Translations under genes and position numbers: made by a program
Shown here: one piece after another, positions 46,598 through 56,325 of the stretch
Layout of the letters: each line of letters begins with the position of its first letter
How positions within the stretch are numbered: position 1 is the stretch's first letter
NCBI GenBank assembly: GCA_905181725.1
Contig: CAJIYX010000059.1
Span: 50,738 to 114,737 of the forward strand
DNA length: 64,000 nt
From: Alphaproteobacteria bacterium UBA830
GTDB taxonomy: Bacteria; Pseudomonadota; Alphaproteobacteria; MPNO01; UBA830
Direction of reading: 5' to 3'
Notes under the pieces: generated by a model
The model's database searches: none
What the model was told of the DNA's origin: nothing
What the model saw: only the letters and a program-made list of their open reading frames with translations

Positions 46598-47635
46598 ATG
46601 AACATGACCGCACCTGCAGCACAGCTGGACGACCTGTGGAAACGGGGCCGGGATTTTCTCGGCACCGACTATGCCATCCTGGCCGGCGCGATGACCTGGG
46701 TATCCGAGCGTAACCTGGTATCGGCGCTATCGAATGGCGGAGGGTTCGGCGTGGTTGCCTGCGGTGCAATGACGCCTGAGCTACTGGACACCGAGATCGC
46801 GGCCACAGCGGCCCTGACCGACAAGCCTTTCGGCGTGAACCTGATCACGATGCATCCGCAACTCAACGAGCTGATCGATATCTGTCTGCAGCACAAAGTC
46901 GGCCATATCATTCTGGCGGGTGGCCTGCCCGGTGGGCCGGCGATCGCGCGGGCTAAAGAAGGCGGCGCGAAGGTCGTCTGTTTTGCGCCGACGCTGGCAC
47001 TGGCGAAACGTCTGATCCGTCAGGGCGCCGATGCGCTGGTGATCGAGGGCGCCGAAGCCGGCGGTCATATCGGCCCGGTGGCGACCAGTGTACTGGCACA
47101 GGAAATTCTGCCGCATATTCATGATGTGCCGGTGTTTATCGCCGGCGGGATCGCGCTTGGCGATGCGGTCGTCGGCTATCTGGAAATGGGTGCGTCGGGC
47201 TGTCAGCTCGGCACGCGGTTTGTCTGTGCCGAAGAATCCATCGCGCATGAAAAATTCAAGAAGGCGTTCATCCGGGCCTCGGCGCGCGATGCCATGCCGT
47301 CGGTGCAGCTCGATCCCGAATTTCCGGTCATTCCGGTCCGCGCGCTTCAGAACGACGCGACGCGTGAATTCCAGGAAACCCAGCGCGAAGTGATCGATTC
47401 TTTCCGCCGGGGCGAACTGGACCAGACCGCCGCCCAACTGAAGATCGAACATTACTGGGCCGGCGCGCTACGTCGCGCCGTGGTCGATGGCGATGTCGAG
47501 GCCGGCTCGCTGATGGCCGGGCAGAGCGTCGGCATGGTCAAATCCATTCAGCCGGCCGCCGAAATTCTGAAAGAACTTGTAGACCAGGCGCTTGCCGCGC
47601 TCGAAGGCAGGGGTCGGGCGAAGGCCACAGCGTAG
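46598..47635 (+). CDS. Nitronate monooxygenase-like FMN enzyme
   Basis: The 345-residue TIM-barrel protein has NMO/2-nitropropane dioxygenase-type segments: GGGFGVVACGAMTPELLDTE, LVIEGAEAGGHIGPVATS, VFIAGGIALGDAVVGYLEMG and GCQLGTRFVCAEES. These bind FMN. The family includes true nitronate monooxygenases, FabK-type enoyl reductases and many uncharacterised members; the GGHIG motif fits the NMO side. It lies between lysC and ptsP, overlapping the ptsP start by one base, so it is co-transcribed with them. A link to amino-acid metabolism is only suggested. Confidence 0.82.
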   Translation: MNMTAPAAQLDDLWKRGRDFLGTDYAILAGAMTWVSERNLVSALSNGGGFGVVACGAMTPELLDTEIAATAALTDKPFGVNLITMHPQLNELIDICLQHKVGHIILAGGLPGGPAIARAKEGGAKVVCFAPTLALAKRLIRQGADALVIEGAEAGGHIGPVATSVLAQEILPHIHDVPVFIAGGIALGDAVVGYLEMGASGCQLGTRFVCAEESIAHEKFKKAFIRASARDAMPSVQLDPEFPVIPVRALQNDATREFQETQREVIDSFRRGELDQTAAQLKIEHYWAGALRRAVVDGDVEAGSLMAGQSVGMVKSIQPAAEILKELVDQALAALEGRGRAKATA

Positions 47636-49911
47636 TGGACGGCAGCCCCAACACAGGGCACCGCACGGCACTGCGTCGTCTCCGCCAGGTAATGGCGGGG
47701 TCAGGATCGGCACAGGACCGGCTCAACGAAATCGTCAAGATCGTTGCCGCCGAAATGGCCGCCGAAGTGTGTTCTATCTATATTCAGCGCGCCGGTGATG
47801 TCCTTGAGCTTTTTGCGACGCAGGGCCTGAACCCCGATTCGGTCCATGTGACACGCCTGCAACTGGGTGAAGGTCTTGTCGGTACGATCGCGCTGACGGC
47901 AGAACCGCTGAACCTGCCCGACGCGCAGGCCCATCCCAATTTCAGCTACCGCCCCGAAACCGGTGAAGAGGTCTTTGCGTCCCTTGTCGGCGTCCCGGTT
48001 ATCCGGGGCGGGCGAGTGCGCGGTGTGCTGGTTATTCAGAACGGTGACAAGCGCACCTATTCCGACGATGAGGAAGAAGCACTTCAGATCATCGCGGTTG
48101 TCATTGCCGAGATCATCGCATCGGGCAACCTGGTCAACGCCGACGCCAGCGCGCAGCTGGGTGGCGGGCGGTCTTTCCGGTCGTCGCGTCATGCGGGTCT
48201 GGCGATCAATGGCGGTCTCGCGGTGGGGGAAGCGGTGCTCCATACGCCAAATGTCAGCATCCGCCAAATGTTCGCCGATGACGCCGCTGTTGAGCATGAG
48301 CGTCTGCGCGAGGCGATGACCGCCATGCATGCTGCCATCGACGAGCTGTTGACATCGTCGCGTCTGCGCGCCGCCGGCGAACACCATGAAGTCCTTGATT
48401 CCTACCGCCGGTTCGCCGAAGATCGTGGATGGCTGCGGCGTATCCGCGAGGGTATCGACAGCGGGCTGACCGCGGACGCCGCGGTTCAACAGGTGCGTGA
48501 AGACACCGTCGCGCGTATGCGCAGTGTCAGCGATCCTTATCTGAGCGAACGGCTCAGCGATCTTGAAGATGTCGCGATCCGCCTGATGCAGCACCTTGGC
48601 GGTGGGGTCGGGCATCATGACCTGCCCGACAACATCATTTTGGTCGCCCGGAACCTGGGGCCGGCGGAATTGCTGGATTACGACACCTCACGGGTGCGTG
48701 CGCTGGTGACCGAAGAAGGCGGCGTGACATCGCACGTCTCGATCATCGCGCGGGCGCTGGATATTCCGGTTATTGCGAAAGTCGACGGGCTGATGAAAAG
48801 CGTTGATCCGGGTGACCCGATCATTGTCGACGGCGATAACGGCCAGATATTCGTACGCCCGACCGAGAGCGTCCGGACGATAATGACCGATACACTGAAG
48901 GCCAGCGAACAGCGCCGCAGCCTTTACGCATCGATGCGGGGTCTGAAGACCGTCACGCGCGATGGCGTGCCGATATCGCTCAGCATCAATTGCGGGATGC
49001 CCGCCGACATGCAGTGGCTGGGTGAGACCGGTGCCGACAGTGTCGGTCTGTTTAGGACCGAAATTCCTTTCATGGTACGGTCGACCTTCCCCGATCTCGC
49101 GCAGCAGACGCGGATATACAGCGAAGTGCTCGCGCAGGCCGACGGCAAACCGGTACATTTCCGCACCCTCGATATCGGCGGTGACAAGCAACTGCCTTAC
49201 CTGCAGGACAGCAAAGACGAAAACCCGGCATTGGGCTGGCGTTCGATCCGTGTCGGGCTCGATCGTCCGGGTATGTTGCGCCAGCAGCTGCGTGCCATGC
49301 TGCGTGCCGCATCCGGCCAAGACCTCTATGTCATGTTCCCGATGATCGCCGAGGTCGCCGAGTTCAAGACCGCTGTTAACGTTCTGCGTATGGAACGTGA
49401 ACGCATCGATCGGCGTAACGCCGAAGGCCTCGCGCCGCCGTCGAACATCCGGGTGGGCGCGATGCTCGAAGTGCCGGGACTGATCTGGCAGCTCGACGCG
49501 TTGTTGCCGCATCTTGATTTTCTGTCGATTGGCAGCAACGACCTGTTTCAGTTCCTGTTTGCCATCGATCGGGGCAATCCGCGCGTTGCCGACCGGTACG
49601 ATGTTCTGTCGCCGGCGCTGTTATCCGCCGTGCGCGACATCCTGCGGAAATGTGACGATGCCGGTGTGCCGGTATCGTTATGTGGAGAAATGGCGGGCGA
49701 TCCGCTTGAGGCGATGGCGCTTCTGGGCATCGGCATGCGGTCTCTATCGCTGTCACCCTCGGCCTTCGGGGCGGTGAAGGCGATGACGTTGACGATGGAT
49801 ACGGCGGAAGTCGGCGCCTATATGAACACGCTGTTAAAATCGCCGGATCACAGCCTGCGGCGCAAACTCGGTGCGTTCGCTCTCGATCACGGGATTGTCC
49901 TGGAAACCTGA
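47635..49911 (+). CDS. ptsP: Phosphoenolpyruvate-protein phosphotransferase PtsP (EI-Ntr)
   Basis: The 758-residue protein has an N-terminal GAF domain (about residues 20-155) followed by the full enzyme I body. The phospho-histidine motif reads EEGGVTSHVSIIARALDIPV, and the PEP-binding barrel has GLFRTEIPFM, LDIGGDKQLPYLQD and FLSIGSNDLFQFLFA. It starts the nitrogen PTS cascade (EI-Ntr to NPr to EIIA-Ntr), which senses nitrogen through the GAF domain and affects K+ transport and stress responses. Translation starts at GTG 47635, overlapping the previous stop. Confidence 0.95.
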   Translation: MDGSPNTGHRTALRRLRQVMAGSGSAQDRLNEIVKIVAAEMAAEVCSIYIQRAGDVLELFATQGLNPDSVHVTRLQLGEGLVGTIALTAEPLNLPDAQAHPNFSYRPETGEEVFASLVGVPVIRGGRVRGVLVIQNGDKRTYSDDEEEALQIIAVVIAEIIASGNLVNADASAQLGGGRSFRSSRHAGLAINGGLAVGEAVLHTPNVSIRQMFADDAAVEHERLREAMTAMHAAIDELLTSSRLRAAGEHHEVLDSYRRFAEDRGWLRRIREGIDSGLTADAAVQQVREDTVARMRSVSDPYLSERLSDLEDVAIRLMQHLGGGVGHHDLPDNIILVARNLGPAELLDYDTSRVRALVTEEGGVTSHVSIIARALDIPVIAKVDGLMKSVDPGDPIIVDGDNGQIFVRPTESVRTIMTDTLKASEQRRSLYASMRGLKTVTRDGVPISLSINCGMPADMQWLGETGADSVGLFRTEIPFMVRSTFPDLAQQTRIYSEVLAQADGKPVHFRTLDIGGDKQLPYLQDSKDENPALGWRSIRVGLDRPGMLRQQLRAMLRAASGQDLYVMFPMIAEVAEFKTAVNVLRMERERIDRRNAEGLAPPSNIRVGAMLEVPGLIWQLDALLPHLDFLSIGSNDLFQFLFAIDRGNPRVADRYDVLSPALLSAVRDILRKCDDAGVPVSLCGEMAGDPLEAMALLGIGMRSLSLSPSAFGAVKAMTLTMDTAEVGAYMNTLLKSPDHSLRRKLGAFALDHGIVLET

Positions 49912-50104
49912 AGGTTTGTTTCGGACGCCGTTTTAGATTGATATCTGATTGATTTCGTTGTTATTTCTGTGATCAAGTTAATGGGCAGTTATCCTAGGGG
50001 TAGTCAGTAAGAGTAATTTTAGAACTCCGCGGTAGTTTTCTGCCGGGACGAGGCGTGAATTCCGTCCAAGACGGAAACCCAATGCGTGAGGAGCGCATTT
50101 AATA

Positions 50105-51469
50105 ATGAACGCGAAGACGCCGCCGGAAACGGACAGTTTCGACGCTGCCGAGCTTGGCGCGATGATGCGCGAAATGCGCGAAAACCTCGGGCATGAGCTC
50201 GATGCGGTTGCCCGCGACCTGCGCATCCGCCTAGTCTATCTCGAAGCGATTGAATCGGGGCGTCTTTCAGATCTGCCGGGCAATGCCTATGTCAGCGGGT
50301 TTTTGCGCTCTTATTCGGATTTTCTCGGCCTTGAAGGCAACGAAATTGTACGCCGTTTTAAAATGGCCGGTGCTGAAATCAGTAGCCAGCCCCAGCTTCA
50401 CCTTCCGTCACCGGTCGAGGAAGGGCGCCTTCCCACGGCGTCGATACTGCTCGTTGCCGCCATCATCGCCGCCGCGGCCTATGGCGGCTGGTACTACCTG
50501 TCCGGCACCGGAAAAGGCCCGATGGAAACGGTTGCCAGCTTGCCCAAGGAGCTTTCGAGTCTGGTCGATGACGCCAAAAATCAGACGGCGCCGACCGAAG
50601 TAGCGAAAAGCCCGGCCGCACCTGAATCTACATCGGATACTGCGTCACAGACGATGCCCCCCAAACAAACGCCAGAGATAACGGCCGCCGAAACAGGACC
50701 GGCAAATACGGTCACGTCCGCACAACCCGCCTCGGAACCGGTTGCGGCGGCAGTAGATTCCCCGGCGACATCCCCTGCGACATCCACGGCGTCGCCGGGT
50801 TCTGAGCAACAGCCCGAACCAGCAGCAGCGACTTTTGAACAGCCGGCGGTTGCGGTTACCCCAGTGGTGGCAGAGGCGATGCCTGCCCCAAAACCTGTTA
50901 AGAAACCCGTGCTGGCAGCCGTCGTTCCAGCCACACCCGCCGAACCGGTACCTCCGGTGATACCCGCTGCTGCGCCCGTGCCTGAACCTGTCGCGCAAAC
51001 ACCGACACCAGCGCCGACTGACGCGGCAGCCTCCGCCCCAGCCCCAATCGTAGCCCCCGTTGTTGAAAATGCGGTCAGAACGGCCGCCGTCAGCCCGCCA
51101 TCCCGTCCCGATACTGCGCCGAGCGTCTCCAGCAATCCTGCGCCGACCGAAACCGCGTCCCGGACTTCGTCTGAAACACCGTCATCGCCCGGGCTGCCCG
51201 GCGGCGGTGTCCGGATCGTCGTACGCGCAACGGCGGACAGCTATGTCGCCGTTCGTACCAGCGATAACCAGCCCCTGTTTTCCCAGCTGATGCGGCGCGG
51301 CGACAGCTACGAAGTGCCGTCCGGCGCCGACCTGATTCTGGAAACTGGCAATGCCGGGGGATTGCAGATCACGGTCGGCGGAAAGCGCGCTCCGTCACTC
51401 GGCCCGATTGGTGAGATTCGCCGGAATATCCCGCTGGACGGCGAGAAACTGCTGAGTGGTATTAATTAG
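50105..51469 (+). CDS. rodZ: RodZ-like cytoskeletal/HTH membrane protein
   Basis: The 454-residue protein has an N-terminal RodZ helix-turn-helix (about residues 15-88; LDAVARDLRIRLVYLEAIES and YVSGFLRSYSDFLGLEG). One membrane helix (about 112-131) is followed by a very long Pro/Ala/Thr/Glu-rich linker (about 150-365) and a C-terminal DUF4115 domain beginning near VRIVVRATADSYVAVRTSDN. RodZ links MreB to the inner membrane and sets rod shape. The linker is near 200 residues of low complexity and probably spans the periplasm. In many genomes ispG follows rodZ; here hisS does. Confidence 0.88.
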   Translation: MNAKTPPETDSFDAAELGAMMREMRENLGHELDAVARDLRIRLVYLEAIESGRLSDLPGNAYVSGFLRSYSDFLGLEGNEIVRRFKMAGAEISSQPQLHLPSPVEEGRLPTASILLVAAIIAAAAYGGWYYLSGTGKGPMETVASLPKELSSLVDDAKNQTAPTEVAKSPAAPESTSDTASQTMPPKQTPEITAAETGPANTVTSAQPASEPVAAAVDSPATSPATSTASPGSEQQPEPAAATFEQPAVAVTPVVAEAMPAPKPVKKPVLAAVVPATPAEPVPPVIPAAAPVPEPVAQTPTPAPTDAAASAPAPIVAPVVENAVRTAAVSPPSRPDTAPSVSSNPAPTETASRTSSETPSSPGLPGGGVRIVVRATADSYVAVRTSDNQPLFSQLMRRGDSYEVPSGADLILETGNAGGLQITVGGKRAPSLGPIGEIRRNIPLDGEKLLSGIN

Positions 51470-51587
51470 CGAAGCTTTCCGTCCGCGCTCCGTCGGCTTC
51501 ATCCGTTCTATGGTCTGTTCCGCGAATACGCTATAAGGCAGGACGGTCAAACCGCTCACCCTTTTCAGCAGTTGCAGATTTTCAGAT

Positions 51588-52832
51588 ATGGCGTCTCTTC
51601 AACCCGTCCGCGGTACCCATGACATCCTGCCAGATGAGGCACGTCGTGCCCGGCATGTAACCGATACCGGCAGGAATATGGCCGCGCGCTACGGCTATGA
51701 AGAAGCGGCCACACCAATTTTCGAATTCAGCGACGTGTTCGCGCGCACGCTGGGCGAGACGTCGGATATCGTCACCAAGGAAATGTATACCTTCACCGAC
51801 AAGGGCGGCGATCAGATCACGCTCCGTCCCGAAGGAACGGCAGGCATCGCCCGGGCGCTGATCTCGGGCGGGCTCAGCCAGAATCTGCCGCTGAAGTTCT
51901 TCTATTCAGGACCGATGTTCCGCTATGAGCGACCGCAAAAGGGGCGCCTGCGGCAGTTTCACCAGATTGGTGTGGAACTGCTGGGCGTCGCCGAGCCCAT
52001 TGGCGACATCGAAGTCATCGCGTTGGGGGCTGCCATCCTCGACGAACTGGGCGTGCAGGGAAGCACACAGCTTGAGCTCAACACGCTCGGTAATACCGAC
52101 AGCCGTACCGCCTATCGCGACGTGCTGGTCGAGTATTTCAGCGACCGCCGCGGGGATCTGTCCGAAGACAGCCAGCAGCGTCTCGATCGTAATCCGCTGC
52201 GCATTCTGGATTCGAAGAACGAGGGCGACCGCGCGATTGTGGTCGACGCGCCTGAATTCGATGACAGTCTGGATGCAGAATCGAGCGATTTTTTTGTCGA
52301 GGTCTGCACCGGGCTGGATGCGCTCGGGATTGCCTGGCAGCGGAATTCGCGCCTGGTTCGCGGTCTGGATTACTATTGCCATACCGCATTCGAATTCACG
52401 ACCGATGCGCTTGGCGCTCAAAGCGCTGTGCTTGCCGGTGGGCGCTATGACGGACTTGTCGAACAGATGGGTGGGCCGTCCACGCCCGGCGTCGGCTGGG
52501 CATCGGGGATCGAACGTCTGTCGATGCTGATTGGCGACGGACCGGAAAAACCCCGTGCCGTGGCGGTTATTCCGCTGGGTGACGCGGCGGAAGCGGTGGC
52601 GCTCAAACTGACGGACGAGCTGCGTCGGTCCGGCGTGCCGGTCGATCTCGGTTTTCGCGGCAAGATGAAGCAGCGGATGAAACGGGCGAATAACATCAAC
52701 GCGCGAGCGGCTGTAATTCTCGGCGATGATGAACTTGAACAGAACGCGGCGACCGTGCGCGATCTTGACTCCGGCGAACAGGAACTTGTTCCGCTGACCG
52801 CGCTGCGCGACCGCCTCGAACAGTTTCGTTAG
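51588..52832 (+). CDS. hisS: Histidyl-tRNA synthetase
   Basis: The 414-residue class II synthetase has motif 1 VRGTHDILPDEARRARHV, motif 2 FRYERPQKGRLRQFHQIGVE, the His-binding RGLDYYCHTAFEFT, and motif 3 GVGWASGIERLSMLIGDG, plus the C-terminal anticodon-binding domain. It charges tRNA-His. The length is standard. hemA follows eight bases later. Confidence 0.96.
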   Translation: MASLQPVRGTHDILPDEARRARHVTDTGRNMAARYGYEEAATPIFEFSDVFARTLGETSDIVTKEMYTFTDKGGDQITLRPEGTAGIARALISGGLSQNLPLKFFYSGPMFRYERPQKGRLRQFHQIGVELLGVAEPIGDIEVIALGAAILDELGVQGSTQLELNTLGNTDSRTAYRDVLVEYFSDRRGDLSEDSQQRLDRNPLRILDSKNEGDRAIVVDAPEFDDSLDAESSDFFVEVCTGLDALGIAWQRNSRLVRGLDYYCHTAFEFTTDALGAQSAVLAGGRYDGLVEQMGGPSTPGVGWASGIERLSMLIGDGPEKPRAVAVIPLGDAAEAVALKLTDELRRSGVPVDLGFRGKMKQRMKRANNINARAAVILGDDELEQNAATVRDLDSGEQELVPLTALRDRLEQFR

Positions 52833-52839
52833 TAATCCA

Positions 52840-54165
52840 GTGGCAGACGAGCGGGTTCTCAGCCGTCTCGTCGTCGTTGGTGCCAGTCACAGGACAAGCT
52901 CCGAGGCGACGCGCGACAGGCTTTTCATCTCTGAAGACGACCTTCCCGGGTTATTGAAAAAGGTTTCTGCGGCAGGCTTTTCCGAGGCGGTTGCCATGTC
53001 GACCTGTGCCCGCACCGAGATATTCGGTCTTGCAGATAATTGCGATGCGGCACGACGGGGGGCGATCGGCGTGTTGGCCGATCTCGGTGGGTTCGATGCG
53101 AAGCTCTTTGCGAGCGAAACCTATGGCCATGAGGGCGAGGATGCGCTGCGGCACCTGTTTCGGGTCGCGGCATCGCTGGACAGCCCGATTGTCGGTGAAC
53201 CCGAGGTGACGGGACAATTGCGCGATGCGGTGCGGATCGCAACCGCACACGATCATGTCGGTAGCGGGTTGAGCGCGATTATTCAGGCGGCGAATGGTGC
53301 TGCGAAACGTATCCGGTCCGAAACGCCGATCGGAGAACGCTCTGTATCCATGGCTGCCTGTGCATCGCAGGTCGCGCGCGATGTTCAGGGCGATCTGTCG
53401 CGTGTCGGTGCGATACTTGTGACCGGCGGTGAGATGGGTGAGCTGATCGTCGACCAGTTACGCGCCGCCGGCCTGACGCGTTTGACAGTTGTAGCGCGTA
53501 GCCACGCGCGTGCGGAAATCGGCGCCCGGCGCTATGAATGCCATTACGGTGTGCTGGACGATCTGCCGGCCCTGCTGCCCGATGCCGATATCGTCGTCAC
53601 ATCGCTTGGGGCGGGACGGCATCTTTTCGATCGTGGCATGGCGGCGGCAGCACTTGCCCAGCGTCGCCGCCGGCCCATCTTGTTTGTGGATGCGGCGATC
53701 CCGTCCGATGTCGACCCGGCCGTGAACGATCTGGATGGGGCGTTTGTCTATTCGCTGGACGACCTGGAAAGGATTGCCCTCGAAGGCAGGTCGTCGCGCC
53801 ACCGGGCTGCCGAAGACGCGGAAGCGATCGTCGGCGAGGAGGTCGAGGGGTTCCGGCGCGCGACGGCAGAGCGCAACGCGACGCCAGCCGTGACGGCATT
53901 GCGGGCACATTTCGAACGTGTCCGGGCCGATGTGCTTGCGGAATTGCCATCGGCGGACCCAGTGTTGGAGGATGTGACCCGCCGCCTGGTAAACCGGTTG
54001 TTACACGCGCCGTCGGAAGCGTTGCGCGCGCTTTCCGCCGAAAATGATCCCGCCGGATTACAGGCGGAAAAACTGCTGCGGCATTTGTTTGATATTGAGT
54101 CCCGGGTTAAATCGGCGCTGCCGAACGATCGGAATGCCGGGACCGAAAAGGAGAATAAATCGTGA
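52840..54165 (+). CDS. hemA: Glutamyl-tRNA reductase
   Basis: The 441-residue protein has the GluTR layout: a catalytic domain with [18 protein letters not shown] and [11 protein letters not shown] (catalytic Cys), an NADPH domain with [20 protein letters not shown] and [16 protein letters not shown], and a C-terminal dimerisation helix. It reduces glutamyl-tRNA to glutamate-1-semialdehyde for haem synthesis. Two signatures deviate: the usual STCNRTE reads STCARTE, and GEPQILGQV reads GEPEVTGQL. The Cys and Arg are kept. Alphaproteobacteria often use ALA synthase instead, so a C5-pathway gene places this genome among lineages that kept it. It starts with GTG and overlaps prfA by four bases. 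Confidence 0.88.
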   Translation: MADERVLSRLVVVGASHRTSSEATRDRLFISEDDLPGLLKKVSAAGFSEAVAMSTCARTEIFGLADNCDAARRGAIGVLADLGGFDAKLFASETYGHEGEDALRHLFRVAASLDSPIVGEPEVTGQLRDAVRIATAHDHVGSGLSAIIQAANGAAKRIRSETPIGERSVSMAACASQVARDVQGDLSRVGAILVTGGEMGELIVDQLRAAGLTRLTVVARSHARAEIGARRYECHYGVLDDLPALLPDADIVVTSLGAGRHLFDRGMAAAALAQRRRRPILFVDAAIPSDVDPAVNDLDGAFVYSLDDLERIALEGRSSRHRAAEDAEAIVGEEVEGFRRATAERNATPAVTALRAHFERVRADVLAELPSADPVLEDVTRRLVNRLLHAPSEALRALSAENDPAGLQAEKLLRHLFDIESRVKSALPNDRNAGTEKENKS

Positions 54166-55238
54166 GCCTCGACGAAAGACTGGACCAGATCGTGTCGCGG
54201 CACAGTGAATTGTCGGATCTGATGTCGCGCGGCGACATGACGGATTCGGAAGGTTTCGTGCGTATGTCGAAGGAATTCGCCGAGCTCGACCCTGTTGTTG
54301 CCTGTATCGGCGAGCTTCGTGCCGCGCAGTACGAGGCCGGCGACCTGGCGGGGCTTATCGCCGATCCTGACAGCGACGATGAGATGAAATCGATGGCCCA
54401 AGCCGAATTTCAGGAAATGACGCATCGCGTACCGGAGATCGAGAAAAAACTCCAGATCATGCTGTTGCCGCGCGATGTTGCGGATGACAAGAACGCGATC
54501 CTCGAAGTGCGCGCCGGCACTGGCGGCGACGAGGCCGCGCTGTTCGCCGCGGACCTGCTGAGGATGTATCAGCGCTTTGCCGATAAGCATGGCTGGAAAT
54601 TCGAGATCATGAGCGTGGCGGAGACCGGGATCGGCGGGATCAAAGATGCCTCGGTCGAGATCAGCGGCAGGGGGGTGTTCGCCCGGCTTAAATACGAATC
54701 CGGCGTCCACCGGGTTCAGCGCGTACCGGAAACCGAATCCGGCGGACGCATTCATACCTCTGCCGCCACGATCGCGGTTCTGCCCGAAGCCGAGGAGGTT
54801 GATGTCCGGCTCGAAGACAAGGATATCCGCGTCGATACCTACCGTGCGCAGGGCGCCGGCGGCCAGCACGTAAACACCACGGACAGCGCCGTGCGTATCA
54901 CCCATCTGCCGACCGGTATCGTGGTTCAGCAGCAGGATGAAAAATCCCAGCACAAGAACCGGGCCAAGGCGCTCAAAATTCTACGGGCGCGGATCTATGA
55001 TGCGGAACGAGAGGCCCAGGCCTCCGCGCGTGCCGAAGACCGCAAGAACCAGGTCGGTTCGGGTGACCGGTCGGAGCGTATTCGCACCTATAACTTTCCG
55101 CAGGGCCGGGTCTCCGATCATCGGATCAATCTGACATTGCACAAGCTGGACAAGGTGCTGGAGGGCGAAGCGCTGGATGAGATCGTCGATGCGCTGACAG
55201 CGGAAGATCAGGCCCGTAAACTTGCCGAGGTGACGTGA
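54162..55238 (+). CDS. prfA: Peptide chain release factor 1
   Basis: The 358-residue protein has the GGQ catalytic motif in [20 protein letters not shown] and the region [20 protein letters not shown] with the PET (P-x-T) anticodon-like tripeptide that reads UAA and UAG. It releases finished polypeptides, and PrmC, encoded just downstream, methylates the GGQ Gln. It starts with GTG at 54162 within the hemA stop and overlaps prmC by four bases. Confidence 0.98.
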   Translation: MSLDERLDQIVSRHSELSDLMSRGDMTDSEGFVRMSKEFAELDPVVACIGELRAAQYEAGDLAGLIADPDSDDEMKSMAQAEFQEMTHRVPEIEKKLQIMLLPRDVADDKNAILEVRAGTGGDEAALFAADLLRMYQRFADKHGWKFEIMSVAETGIGGIKDASVEISGRGVFARLKYESGVHRVQRVPETESGGRIHTSAATIAVLPEAEEVDVRLEDKDIRVDTYRAQGAGGQHVNTTDSAVRITHLPTGIVVQQQDEKSQHKNRAKALKILRARIYDAEREAQASARAEDRKNQVGSGDRSERIRTYNFPQGRVSDHRINLTLHKLDKVLEGEALDEIVDALTAEDQARKLAEVT

Positions 55239-56146
55239 CGCCTGAGTTACTTACCCTGTCGGGCGTACTCCGCCTGGCGGCTGAAGATTTGCGCACCGCC
55301 GGTGTGCCGGACGCGATGGTGGATGCGCGCATTCTGGCCGCAGCGGCTTTTGATCTCTCACGTGAAGATATGCTACTGGAGCCTCATCGCCCGGTCGATG
55401 CGGACGTTCAGGCGCGCTTCCGGTTGATGATCGGGCGGCGCAGTGCCCGCGAGCCTGTTGCACGGATCCTCGGGTCACGCGAATTCCGCAGTCTGGATTT
55501 CGGGCTCGGTCCGGAAACCCTCGAACCCCGTCCCGACAGCGAGGCGATTGTCGAGCTGGCGGTGGCGTATGGGCGGGCGTTTCCCGGCGCCCTCCGGTTT
55601 CTCGATCTTGGTACCGGCACGGGCTGCCTGCTTTTGTCGGTGCTCACCGATTTGCCCGATGCGAGGGGTGTCGGCTCGGACATCGCGGCGGGGGCGATCG
55701 AGGTGGCGTCACGGAATGCTGAAAGCCTCGGACTGACGGAGCGCGCGCGGTTCGTCTGCACTGACTGGACCGACGGTATCGAAGGCCCGTTCGATATGGT
55801 CCTGTCGAACCCACCCTATATTACAACCGACGAGATCGCCGGACTGGCGCCCGAAGTGGCGGCGTACGATCCTTCAGCAGCCCTTGATGGCGGCGCCGAT
55901 GGGCTCGGTGCCTATCGTGCGCTCGCCCCACGCGTCGTGCCGATGCTGTCGCCTTCCGGTGTTGTCGTGCTCGAGATAGGCGCCGGGCAGCAGAATGACG
56001 TCACGTCAATATTCAAGATGAGCGGCTTCAGGCCTGTCGATACACGGAACGATCTTGGCGGGCATGTGCGGGCTCTCTCATTTGCGATGGAACCGATGCC
56101 CGAATGGTTAACGGACGTTGGAAAAAAAGGGTTGGAAACGGTCTGA
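55235..56146 (+). CDS. prmC: Release factor glutamine methyltransferase PrmC
   Basis: The 303-residue protein has the PrmC helical N-terminal domain and the SAM domain with [20 protein letters not shown], the acidic [16 protein letters not shown], and the catalytic NPPY in [20 protein letters not shown]. It methylates Gln of the GGQ motif in release factors. It starts at GTG 55235 within the prfA stop, so hemA-prfA-prmC are translationally coupled. Confidence 0.96.
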   Translation: MTPELLTLSGVLRLAAEDLRTAGVPDAMVDARILAAAAFDLSREDMLLEPHRPVDADVQARFRLMIGRRSAREPVARILGSREFRSLDFGLGPETLEPRPDSEAIVELAVAYGRAFPGALRFLDLGTGTGCLLLSVLTDLPDARGVGSDIAAGAIEVASRNAESLGLTERARFVCTDWTDGIEGPFDMVLSNPPYITTDEIAGLAPEVAAYDPSAALDGGADGLGAYRALAPRVVPMLSPSGVVVLEIGAGQQNDVTSIFKMSGFRPVDTRNDLGGHVRALSFAMEPMPEWLTDVGKKGLETV

Positions 56147-56298
56147 TTCCCCACTAGTGTGCGTTTTCTGGGTAGGGCAAAATGAGTCGTTTGCCCCCAG
56201 CTTGAAACACCCTGCAACCTACAGCCACTCTCCCGACCTTCGGCAGCTGGCCAATGGAATTGGCAAAGGCGACGTCGGTGTGGGGCGGAAAAATCTTT

Positions 56299-56325
56299 AT
56301 GGAAATGGATATGAAGGCGCTATGA
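56299..56325 (+). CDS. Possible 8-codon leader peptide before DUF4167
   Basis: ATG 56299 opens MEMDMKAL followed by TGA at 56323-56325, overlapping the DUF4167 ATG at 56322. The overlap would allow translational coupling. This may be chance in a Met-rich sequence; GGAAAA lies at a moderate distance upstream. Confidence 0.25.
   Translation: MEMDMKAL

Noticed and set aside
50581..51135. Minus-strand Gly/Ala/Thr-rich frame opposite rodZ
   Set aside because: It is the mirror of the Pro/Ala/Thr-rich RodZ linker and has no independent support.
56118..56321. N-terminal extension of DUF4167
   Set aside because: The extension overlaps prmC, is unlike the family, and the ATG at 56322 begins the family's normal MRQGQNN start.
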